From: Aptenodytes patagonicus
Lineage: Eukaryota > Chordata > Aves > Sphenisciformes > Spheniscidae
NCBI RefSeq assembly: GCF_965638725.1
Contig: NC_134958.1
Location: forward strand, 22,599,964-22,663,963
Direction: 5' to 3'
Length of the DNA: 64,000 bases
Shown here: piece after piece, positions 14,760 through 26,100 of the stretch
How the letters are laid out: every line of letters begins with the position of its first letter
Numbering within the stretch: position 1 is the first letter of the stretch
Notes under the pieces: model-generated
What the model saw: the letters and a program-made list of their open reading frames with translations, nothing else
What the model was told of the DNA's origin: nothing
Databases searched by the model: none
Made by a program: the position numbers and the translations under genes

Positions 14760-15233
14760 GGGCACACAGAGGCCCGCCATGCCACCGCCGCCATGCCGCC
14801 TCCTCTGCCGCCCGCCGCGGCGCGCGTGCGCAGCCAGCACCAATCAGCGCTGAGGAAGGCGGGGGGGGCGGGGTTTCCCAGCGTGCCCTTCGCCTTCCGG
14901 GGCGCGGAGGGGTCGCGCCCGCGTTGCTGGGCGACGGCGGGCGGCGAGGCGGGGGGAGGCCGCCGCTCGGGCCCTGCGGCCGCCGAGGCTTGAGCTCAGG
15001 GGGTTGTCTCTCTCCCGACCGGGCTCCGTCGTGGCCCTACCGGTAGATAAACCTTGCTTGTTTACGTTTGGGAAGCCTCCGGGGTTTCTCGGTTCTGTTC
15101 TCCGCTTCAGCGGCCTTTCGGAGCCGTTTTCAGCGTAACGGCGGGGTTAAAGAGCTGATGAAGTAACCAAGCAGGCCTGCAAACCGCCTGCTTTCTCACG
15201 GCTTCTTAGCTGGTTCCCCAGAGCTGCGTCCGG
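14760..15233 (+). promoter_or_regulatory. PPCDC: Probable PPCDC housekeeping promoter and non-coding exon 1
   Basis: This CpG island lies about 2.2 kb upstream of the PPCDC start codon. It contains an NRF1 site CGCGCGTGCGCA (14821-14832, reverse orientation of the consensus), a CCAAT box CCAATCAG (14840-14847) and a ZNF143-like word TTTCCCAGCGTGCCCTTCGCC (14874-14894, 3' part degenerate). NRF1, NF-Y and ZNF143 sites together are typical of TATA-less housekeeping promoters. A strong donor, CGG|GTAAGAG with GT at 15234-15235, would end a non-coding first exon that splices to 17149. The motifs are seen; their use is inferred. Confidence 0.55.
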
Positions 15234-15769
15234 GTAAGAGGGGAGCGCGGCCCAGAGCGCGGCGCTTCTGTTTCGTCGCCAATAGCCCTTTTTGAAAGCC
15301 GCCCGCTTAAAGAATCGTGTCTTCTTCCCCGGGCTTCGAGATGTGGGCGCTTCGGTGCATTGGTTGCCGTTTAGTAATCCTGAGGGAAGCGGGCGTTTTC
15401 CTTGCTGTGAGGGCGTTAACTTAATTTTAATTAGATAAACGCGTAGTAGCGTTGAAATCGCCTAGCCAACAGGCCTGCTGGATTTCCTTGCCTCTAATTA
15501 CCCTTGCTAATCAGCGCGCAGAAGCTCAAGCTGATAACGTGCTCCTATCCTAGCAATTCTTTATAAGCCCGCTGAGAAACCTCCCGGGCCGAGTTAAACG
15601 TATTAATTCCCAGCGGAGCGTGGGAAAAAAGAACACGCCGTCGCCGCCGTGTCGCAGCTGGTGGGTGCGAGGAGGTTGGAAAGGATGTTTGTGCTCCTGC
15701 GCCTCGGCGGCTGGGTGCGGAGGTCGGACTGACGCGTAACTGCCGCACGAGCGCGGTCTGGATCTTTTG

Positions 15770-15984
15770 GAGATGAGGGAAAACGTCTTTACTGAAAGAG
15801 CGGTTAAACATTGGAAGAGGCTGCCCAGGGAAGTGGTGGAGTCCCCATCCCTGGGGGTATTTAAAAGACGTGTAGATGAGGCGCTTAGGGACATGGTTTA
15901 GTGGGCCTGGTGGTGTTGGGTTGACGGTTGGACTCGATGATCTTAGAGGTCTTTTCCAACCTTAACGATTCTATGATTCTATGA
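15770..15984 (+). mobile_element. CR1 LINE 3' fragment
   Basis: A 5'-truncated CR1 fragment. It carries the conserved 3' block GAGGCTGCCCAGGGAAGTGG, then TTGGACTCGATGATCTTAGAGG, ending in the CR1 tail ATTCTATGATTCTATGA. It lies in the first PPCDC intron if exon 1 is as predicted. The inverted copy at 20792-21003 is the same subfamily and is truncated at nearly the same base. Confidence 0.93.
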
Positions 15985-17148
15985 ATCGCCCCGCGAAGGG
16001 TCCTGAATTAAACCCGCTGCCGAATCATCCCAAGGAGTGACCGGAGGGGTAAATTCCTCTTTCTTGGGAATCCAGCCCCCTCGCTCCAACGTCCCAGTTG
16101 GTACCAAAAATAAGGGCAGCGTAAACATCTCTTTCTTCCTTTTTCTTCTACCCAAAACGCTTCCAAGTAACTTCCACTGAAGAACGCAGATGTCGGTAAC
16201 GTTGAACAAACTTTTCTGAATCCCAGTGCAACGCCTTCGCCAGAAACGCATTTTTTTCACGTTTTTTAAGAAGTGAATTCATTCTTTGCTGGCTAGTCGT
16301 TAAGCGGAGACGTTCGCATCGCTTCCGCGGAGGAACGCCTTTCCTCGCCGGAAGGGTCGTCTGTGATTTATCGGTGCGGCGGCGGCTCAGGGAAGCTGGG
16401 AGGGGGCAGGAGACCTGAGATGAAGCTGCCGCCCTCGGCAGCGGCTGCCTCAGCCTGCAGATCGCTTTGCTCGGCGCTGCTGGGGGAACGAGCGGTTCTG
16501 ACTTTCACGCCCCTGAGAAGGTGTTTTCACTCGGTGGCCGTTGTGTTCCGCATCTTCTTTGCTGTTTTGGTTCCCCCTCCACCCCCCGCCCCCATCTGCT
16601 AGGGAGTCGTTTCTAGCGCCGCTGTAAATACGTGGTGATACAACAGGAAGATGATAGTGCTTGCCTCGGGGCCCCAAAATTTTCAATTATTAAAATGTCT
16701 CCCCGCATTTGTTACTCAGCAGAGAGTGCGGAGGGCGACCGACTCAGCTGGGGGTCCCAGCAGTCAGCGTGAAAGGTACATTTATTGTAAATTCTGGACC
16801 GCGTTCGACGCGTGAGAGTGTATCTTTGTTTTGGGAGCTGTGGGCTTTCCCAGAAGGCTTTTGTGGCCTCCCTGTGCAGGTTTTAGCGTTCTGTTTTGCC
16901 GGCATCCGAGAGAAAATTGTAATTAAACGGGAGGAGGAGGCTGCCGCTATGCTTAAAGGTCTGCCGATGCCTGAGAGCTTTGCGGATCGGAGTCCGAGTG
17001 TTCATCCTCAGGCTGAATTACTCTGGGTCCTGCGTAGTCCAGGCTTAAATCCGTGCCCTCGGGAATACGTCGGCATTGGAGCCCTGCTGTGCTAGCCTCG
17101 CTCGGAGGCACCGTCAGTCAAGTGGCTTTGTTTTTTCTGTGCTTGTAG
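15985..17148 (+). other. Predicted PPCDC 5' UTR intron, remainder
   Basis: Moderate-GC sequence between the CR1 and the acceptor GCTTGTAG (17147-17148). Open frames here have no domains. No promoter-like or repeat features beyond short homopolymers were seen. Confidence 0.5.
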
Positions 17149-17162
17149 AGTTCGATCGGAGC

Positions 17163-20100
17163 ATGGAGCCCTTCTCACCGCCGGAACCAGGATTTCCTGC
17201 AGAAAAGAGCTCATCTGTGCCGCAGAAAAAATCCCGTGTCCTGGTGGGTGTGACTGGAAGTGTGGCTGCCCTGAAGCTGCCTCTCCTCATCGCCGAATTG
17301 CTGCAAATCCCTGGGGTGAGTAGATCTATCGGTAGAAGTCTCGTAAAGTCGGTGTTATCCTGTTTCTCGTTTCGAGGAGAGATTACGTGGCTTCTGTGGA
17401 AATGAAAAGTTCCTTCTGGCTTTGAGCTCTTCAGTTTGAAAATCTGTTGCAGGAGGGATCCTCCTGTTTTTAAAAATCTGTTGCAGGAGGGATCCTCCTG
17501 TTTTTAAAAATCTGTTGCAGGAGGGATCCTCCTGTTTTTAAAAATCTGTTGCAGGAGGGATCCTCCTGTTTTTAAAAATCGGTTAGTACTTTTTCCTATC
17601 ATTTCACACTTCTTTATACTTCAGAGTTAGCTTTAAATCAGGTTTTAAGGGCAGTAACTGTTCCTGGATATTTCCACGGGCAGACATTTAGATTCTGGAG
17701 TATGAAAGCAGCATTCTTCAGTTCAGCTTGCTTCGTTCTCCCAAAAATGATCGAATAGGTCCTCGCTTTGGGTTTTTTTCCTGGAATAGGTCCCTGCCGG
17801 TGAAATTACCAGAAGTGGCTACAGAGACAGGTGGATGCTTTCTGGAACTTGAAATCTTTAATTAGGACCTTGCGGTTTTCCCCGGGCGAGGTGTGGAGCT
17901 TGCAGAGACGGACGCTGCTGTCTGACCGACAAAGGGAAACCAGATCTTGTAAGAACAGAAATAGAAAATGCAAGCCGCTATACGTGTCTGTGCGTTTTAT
18001 GGTTTTTTTTTTAAACTAGTTTATTGTCTGGAGTAACACAGGTGTCCAGCAGAGGCCACTAGTGACTAGAATCAGGGAGGGCAATGCGCTGACTTTTGCT
18101 GTAGACTAAAGTTAGAGGGGAAACATAGAAAACCTTTAGCTTTTAAGAAATGAAGCAAACGTTTTGGAGCAGTGAAATGAAAGAGTGGCAGGAGCAAGAG
18201 GGTGCATTTACATATCTGGATATATTTGTTAGATTGCTTAAGGAGTATCCTTTTGGATGATTTGGATGCCTGTTGCGACAGGACAAGGGGGAATGGCTTT
18301 AAACTAAAGGGGGGTAGATTTAGACTTGATATAAGGAAGAAATTTATGCTGAGGGTGGTGAAGCACTGGCCCAGGTTGCCCAGAGAGGTGGTGGATGCCC
18401 CATCCCTGGAAACATTCAAGGTCAGGCTGGACAGGGCTCTGAGCAACCTGCTCTAGTTGAAGATGTCCCTGCCCACGGCAGGGGGGTTGGACTAGATGGC
18501 CTTTAGAGGGCCCTTCCAACCCCAACTGTTCTGTGATTTAGGAGGCTTTACCTGCCGATACGTTAACGCAGAGTCAGAAGAGGTGCAATCCCCGAGTAAC
18601 TCTGAAGTATCTGCTGATGTCAGCACCCTTCCCAAGCTGGGAAGGGTACCGAAGATGTGGCGAGCTGTTGGGCACCTGTTCTGCCAGCTGGGCTGGCGTT
18701 GTGGGTTGCAGAGAGGGGCCTCAGTTAATTTATTACTTGACCTGAAACGATCAGCGAGGCCAAAGGTCCTAGCCTGGAGTGAGAGGGACGGAGACAAACG
18801 ATGCCAAGGAAGGGGTGGGGGGTGACAAGACCAGGGCCGGCTCCAGCGGTTGTGTTCTTCTTGGCGAGGGATGCAGGATATGCATCTTCTAATCCTCTGT
18901 CTCGTGGATTGACTTCGCTGTTGTCTCTTTTCCTTTGCTCTCGGTGCTTGGAACGTCCTTCTCTGCAGGTGACAGGAAGAATGCAAATGATCCGCTGTAG
19001 GAATCTAGGTCAAACGCGTTCCTTCTCTCTGAGCGTTTGATTCATAATTAAAAACTGCAGACGGCTGGACCTGAATTCTCTGTGAGGGCCCATAGGTTCT
19101 GTGACATCTGTTGCAGGCTTTGCGCCCGCTGGTTTTAGGCTTTTGTTGCATAAAAAGTGAAAGTGAAGTACCCAGTCCAGGAGCTTCTGGTACTTAATTT
19201 GTTGATGAAAATTATTTATTTACTCGTTTCTGATGTGATTTCAAGGCCTGCTCTAAAGCCTGCTGAGTCGGTGTAGCTTTTCCATTGAGTTTGTTAAGTC
19301 CTGCACCAGCCCGTTGCATCAATTTCTTTACTGATGGAACAGAACTTTAAAAAGCCATCGGTGGAAGCAGGGCAGGAGCGGAGGAAGGCTTTGATACCAA
19401 AGGAGATGTGGTCAGAGGCTTGAAACCGGAGTGGTTAGTTTAAACTGATGTTTTGGCTAAAATGATCTGCGGTGAACAACTTGGCAGCGTGATTTTGCGC
19501 TCCTTAAACTTTAACATCTCCTTGAGGGTGGTAATGGATGTGACTACATCTTATTGCCTTTTGTTTAACCTCTTTGAAGATCTAGGAAATTTATAGGGCG
19601 TCAGCTTACGCCTGTCAGGTTATTACCCTTGCACCTGGTGGTGTGGGGAGACAGCACGTAGTGTCTCGTCAGGACACCGTGGGTAACTCTCGTGGTTGTG
19701 CTAGACTCACACACGTTGTCTCAGGCCGATTCCTAGGATTTTTGAACGGCCTGGCGGGAATACGATGACAAAAGTCATATTGGCAGGATATTGGTTAGTC
19801 CTGTGGGTGAAACGTATTGCCCTTGAAGCTACAGGACGTCACCTGGACTTCTAGGCTTAAATCACGTTGTCATGCCGTTTCATTGCGCTCCTGCCAGGTA
19901 GCCTGTATGTCAGCTTGTAGGTGCCCTTTAACAGAGGAGCTACTCGTTCTCTTCTGCAGCAGTTGTTACCGCCGCTCGGTCTGTGTGTAAAGATTTTGCT
20001 GTCAAAACTGGGAAAATATGAAAAAAAAACCCCAAACCTCATACACACCCCCTTACCCCAAGCAGAAACAGCTGTGACGGCAGAATCCTCTAACAGAGAC

Positions 20101-23100
20101 CAACAATATTGCGTCAACACAGGAGAGCAGTTCTCGCAGTGAAGTTTATTCTGGAGAATTGGCTGAAAGGGTCCAAGTGAAAGGACTCTAACTACTCTAA
20201 GCTGTCTGCAGTAAAGGAGTTTGAGCGTGGCTAGACTGACTCTATTGTTTAAGCAGAGATATAACCACAGGCAAACAGAGGGTGTGCCAGGTAAATAGAA
20301 AGAAAAAACTATGTAGGCTGAAGTGATCTTGAGAACACTGATCTCTTTCCAACGTAGCTGGAGGGGCTTGAAGGACTTGCTCAGAACAAGGGATCCAGAA
20401 GCCCACCCCAGCAGAAAACCTTAATTAGGGAGAATATTTAACTAGTAGAGTTCTAACGAGTAGAGTTTCTTGGGGGAGTGGTGGAGTCGCCACCACTCAG
20501 AGTCCTTGAACATATCCCTCTGGTATGCTCTAGCTTGCAGTGGGTTGGATGCAGCACTCGATAGCCAGCTACTCCCTGTTCCTGAGCTTATGCTTTGGAG
20601 AAATATGTCTTTTTTTAAGATTGGAGATGGTTATGAAACCATCTGAAAAGAATGAAGGAAGAAAAGCAGAGTGTCTTTTGGGGATTTTTGTGTATCCTTT
20701 AGCCTTAGATAGGTATTTCTGGTCTAGATTAGAAAATTCGGGATAATGACGCAATTGAAGTAGCAAGTGACAAAATATGTCGTAAGGTAGATAGAATCAT
20801 AGAATCATGAAGGTTGGAAAAGACCTCTAAGATCATTGAGTCCAACCGTCAACCCAACACCACCACCCACTAAACCATGTCCCTAAGCGCCTCATCTACA
20901 CGTCTTTTAAATACCCCCAGGGATGGGGACTCCACCACTTCCCTGGGCAGCCTCTTCCAGTGTTCAACCACTCTTTCAGTAAAGACATTTTTCCTCATGT
21001 CCAAGATAGTCGGATCACCTAAAAATCCTTGTATGGTTATGGCTAACTGTAAAATAAGAATACCACTAACAAGCATTACTGCTGGAAACTTTTCGTGCAG
21101 ACCTGGCCTACTGGTACCGTTTCAGAGAGCAGCCGTGCCCCTTTACGCTGCACGTTGCTCTGTAAGGTCACCAAATAAATAGTAGCTTGCAGACTGTGGG
21201 GTTAACACCTCACTGAAGCCCCTGGCATAGCAGAGAGCAGTGTTAGCACCTTTGTGGGTGTCGCTGCTTGGCTCCAAACAGCTTCCTGTGAGGTGAGGTT
21301 TATATGGAAACAATACGGTTGATTGCTGCGAATATGATCTTCGCACTCGAAAGCACTAGAAACGCAGCTGTGATTCCAAGCTAGGGTCGCTTCAAAAAGA
21401 GCAGACGTTTAGAAGAGGCAAAGAACCAAACACGTAGTACCAAACACTGGTGTTATGTGCAGCTATATTTTCCCGTTACTTTTTCTGCAGGAAACAGGAA
21501 AAATTACCAAAGACCATATACCAAAGGCCAAGATGGGCTAAGGCTGGGATTTTCCACTGCTCCAAGCTGTTATTCTAGTCGTGTAGGGTGCACGTAATCA
21601 ACACTGCACCATTCCCAGTCAAATAGATAGTGTTGGGGAGATAGGTTAACATGTTTTGCCACTTCAACTGCTGCTGTTGAAGATAGCTTCTTGGAGGTTG
21701 GAGGTTTTCAGCAGTCTGTTTTAGCAAGAGTGCGCAGACCGAGCTCTTCATCAGTTTTGTACCTCAGGCTGCAGTTTTCTAGCGGGAAGAGTTGTTGGTG
21801 AGGCTGGTTTCCCCCCATCCCTCTGTTGAGAACTGCGTGTTGAGAACCACGCAGTGAACTGCTCGAAGGAGCAGACTGTGGTCGAAAGTGGCCAATAACA
21901 AGGAAAAGGGATATTTTTCACTCTAACCGGTGGCCTGAGCTGCATCTTTCACAGTAACAGTCTTTTCGGAGCAATCCCTCCATGTGTTGGCCCGTCTGTT
22001 GGCTGGTTTTAAGGCACATCCTTGGGAGGAATTGCAGATGGAAAGACGGTTGCGTGTGCCGCAGGGGTCATCAGCGCGTGCAGAGCCACTCCGACACTGG
22101 CTCCGCTTTGCGGCTGATCCCGGTGTGTGCAGAGCACCTCCGCTTCACTGCACGTGGCAGGCAGCTGTTTGCGACATTTGTCAGAGCTACAGCTTTGAGC
22201 AGGTCGTGCGACACATAGAAACCAGAGAAAAAAAACCCTTTTCCACTTGTTAAGATTTCTGCAGGAGGAAATGAAAGGATCTCATGTCGTAGGGCATCTT
22301 AGCACCTCGTAAGCGTGGATGTCAAATAAACGTCCGAGGGACATGATAGGATTTCCCCAGTACGTACCGTACAACTGAAGGTTCCACCGGCTTTCAACAA
22401 GGCAGGCAGGTTTGTCTAAGATTTCGGAGAGAATACTTTCACCCAGGCTCTCTTTCCTTTGTGGAAGCCACTGGTTTGCCGTTTTGGCTGCACAGAAACC
22501 CTGTGCTATGAACATACCTACACAGAGGTTTTCCTCTTTCCAGCATCTTACCTTGATAGGAAGGATAGCTGGAAGACACAACCCCGACTTCCTTCTGGTA
22601 TTTTTACCCCTGGCTGGAGCAAGTCTGATTAACATGGTTGTAAAAAGTAGTATCCAGTAGTCTGTAGCTACCTCCCTACCTTTGTCACCAGGAGATCATT
22701 GAGAGAGAGAGGCAGGGGCAGAAAGAGGCGGAGAGAGGTGCACAACGTGGTCCATTCGACCAAGAAATTGTACTCTCTTCCAAAGCCACTCCTTCTCATG
22801 AAGCCTTGTGCAGCAGAGGTGGGCTTGCTCTGCGCTGGTGGTGCTGAGCCCCAGCTAGCCAGCTTGTCCCTCAGCAGGACTTTTGATCGCTCAGCGCTGT
22901 GCTTTCTCTTGGCAGAGAGCTTCCTCTTGGCTCCGAGTGTGGGAAGAGGGATCCTGCAAGTGCCGTGTAGGCATGCCACCCCTTGGCATTCCTCTGTGCT
23001 GTGATTAAGGGAATCCGCTGAAGCAAGATGCTTTCCTACTCCCTTTAGCAGGCGTCATTTGAGATTAAAGGGCATCTTTCACAGAGCTCTGGTTTGCTGC

Positions 23101-26100
23101 TTCTTACTGTCTCTTTGAAGTTCTGTGCAGAACTGCATCTCATTCTGACCTGCTGTGTCCTCTCTGCTGTCCCTGCTGTGAACTGGCCATGTGAACAAGT
23201 TTGGCAGGCGGTGACTAATCACCTGCCCCTTTTAGGGCGGCAGTGAAATGAGTCTTCGGCTCCCGTGAACACCTGCAGTGGCCTGGCCTTTCAGCTGTGA
23301 ATAGGTGCAGTTATGCATATGTGCACAGTAGGGAAAAGCCCTCGGAGAATCCACACGGCTTTCAAAATCTTCATCGCTCGAGCCCTCCTCCTCTACCCAG
23401 CTTTGCAGGGTTGTCCTCAAGTCTAACTATTAGTCTGTCTTTCTTTTCTGATTAGCTCGAAGTGAAGGTGGTCACTACCGAGAGAGCAAAGCATTTCTAC
23501 AATGCCCAGGAGATTCCTGTCACCCTCTACAGCGATGAAGATGAATGGCAGGTGAGTTGTTCTTCCTTTGGAGACTGCAAGGGCTTCTGTCCTGTCCCCA
23601 CTAGCCACGTGTTCTGTAATTCAAGTAGTTCTGTCATGCACTCATGCCTTCTACTTCCAGAAGGCCAACAGGTCACGCTTCAGAAAAAAAGCAGGCTCCC
23701 TGGGAGATTCACTTAGTTGTTCAAGTGCTGAACAGCAAATAGAAGTGTTCCTCTAAGTTTCTTTGCCAGAGACCACATTCATTTATTTTTTAATCCTGGG
23801 CCAAGACTCATTTCTTTGTTCTAGTAATGTATGCTTTGGAATATGGCTTTCAAAGAATGTGGTTCCAACCGTGCTGTAAATGAGGAAGAAAAGAAAGGCT
23901 GCCCTGACTGTACCGGAGGATTTTGTACCGCCCTAGCAGACTTGCAGCAGGCAGTGAGGGTTGAAGTGGTCTCTCGCCACCCTGGGCTCAGCCACTATCG
24001 GCAGCTCTGAGAGGAGTATCCGGAAATGTCAAGAAAAGCCACTGCAGAGTCGCGGTGAGGGTGTTTGGCGCTCGTCATGAGTCATACTTGTCACAAAGGC
24101 AACAGCTTAATTCTCCTTAACGCTAAGTATTCTGAATCTACAGAGGTCGCTGACATTCGCAAAACTACCCCCGCTGCTTTAAAACTCAGCCCGGTGTCTG
24201 ACTGGGTAACCCTGTGCCGGTAGGCCCACCCTGGTGTAGCGGTGCAGGGGAAGGCCAGTACCTGGAGATGTCGTGCACCGGTGTAATTGGTGGCTGGAAG
24301 TAAGAGAGGTTCTCCTGGTGGAAGTGGTGTTTATCTCGGAGGTGTCCGCATCTGTGCTCGTGCGCATACATGGAAGAGCCATCCCAGTAAGGGATAGCTC
24401 AGTTGTCAGGGCTGTGAACATCTCTAGACCCTGTAAAATGGCTTTTTCTCTTGACTGCAGTTTTCCTGACATGCTTTGAGAGTCCCTGAGTATGGAGAGG
24501 TTCATTGTATAAACATCAACATTTGTTTTTCTATACATTTTATCTCTACTTTGCGGTACTGATCCGAGTACAAGGTGATCTGCTCTTTGCCAGTACTCTT
24601 GCTGATGCACTCACGCGCGAGCATCGCTTTTATGTGGAGGGAGGCATGCTAATGGCAATAGCCAGGAAGCTTTCTGGCTGGTCTAGGAGATTGGTGGAGA
24701 TCTGCTGGGTCCCAGGGTGCTACAGCTCCAGGCAGAGTTATTTCTGAGGAACCCTCGGTGGGGTGATAGAAGAGGAGCGGGTCGGGCCTTGAGGTCTGCT
24801 GGCACACTGGAAAGCGGGCACGGAGCCCTTACAACGTGCCGTTCTGACAGAAGGGTGGGAAATAAGCCCTCTCAGCGTCTGTTTGTGAGAGACTTTATTC
24901 TGAAAATAAAACTACAATTTTCAGTGCTTCTAGAAAAAAACAGAAGTGAGTGAAGGAGCTGGGAAAGGTGTCAGGAAGCACCAGCTTTCCGGATGCTGTC
25001 TTTTTGTTGTGGTTTCCAGTGACTCAGAGAAGGAGCAGTTTGTGGCCCTGATGCACCTCTTGCTGGCCTGTGGTTGTGTGTGTCCTCTGGGGATTAAGCA
25101 CCTGATGCTGTTTGCTGCTTCTCTTGACGCTTTCCCAGTTAACTGCGCTCTTAAGAAAAGGCCAGGACTCTCTCGAGCAACTCGGAGCTTTAGTGAAAAT
25201 AGAAATATTCACTTAAGAGCCAAGAGGGGAGGGAAGTGCCCGGCTGGCTAAACCTCGTCCATCCTAGAGAAAGCCAACAGGACTGTTCCCTACTGTAGGG
25301 TTTACTTTGCTGTGGTGAGTATGTGTAGGGGTGTGCATCCTAATTGAGAAGTGACTTGTGCAGTTAGGGGTCTATACCTCGTTAAAAGCCCGTGGACAGC
25401 TTCACTTTACAGAAGTGTGAGGCTTCTAAATCGCGTGGGGTCCTCGGGAAATGTGACCCCTGGTTTGGTCCTGTCTGGCTTCAGTTGGCTGATAGGATGG
25501 AGCTCTTTTCCCCGTTCAGATATGCTACGTGTCGAGGGAGCTCTTATGAACGTTTCTGAAGCTGAGGGATGATGTGAACGGGAAGTGGATGGGGAAAGCT
25601 CTTTCCTGTGAGTTGAAATCTGTGGTTGTTGGAGGTGCGAATTGCTGTCTTCGTGGGGAAAGGATACCCATTTGTAGAGCACCAAGCAGACACCTGCCGT
25701 CTCTTAAATGTGCTTCCTAAAAGTAGCTGCAGCACGGCCTTCGCTGGAGGAGGAGGAAATCAGAAACGTGAGCGCTGTGGCTGCAGTCCCCGATTCCCCG
25801 CGCTGTCACATCTTGCTTGATGTGAGAGTAATTCTTTCCCCTTAAGTTTACGCGGTGGTTACCGATGTGGGATTGACAAAGTGCCTGTTGTTCGCAGCGT
25901 TCGTTGTGAGGGGTTCGGTAATCTGGATCTTGTCTCGTCCACAGCTGTGGAAAGGCCGTTCAGACCCGGTCCTGCACATCGAACTCAGGCGGTGGGCTGA
26001 CCTCATGTTGGTGGCACCTCTTGATGCAAACACGCTGGCAAAGCTCGCGAACGGCATCTGTGACAACCTGCTGGTGAGTAACCGGAGCTCTGCCTGAGAG

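Larger units (their letters stand above)
17316..23455 (+). other. PPCDC coding intron 1
   Basis: A 6.1-kb intron. It contains the four-unit 34-bp hairpin repeat at 17443-17579, a + strand CR1 fragment near 18265-18538 and a minus-strand CR1 fragment at 20792-21003. The remainder is unremarkable AT-balanced sequence without exon signals that I trust. Confidence 0.8.

Noticed and set aside
14004-14843. 279-residue minus-strand open frame near the PPCDC promoter
   Set aside because: It overlaps other open frames on both strands in a CpG island and has no recognisable domain. A divergent gene was considered but has no support.
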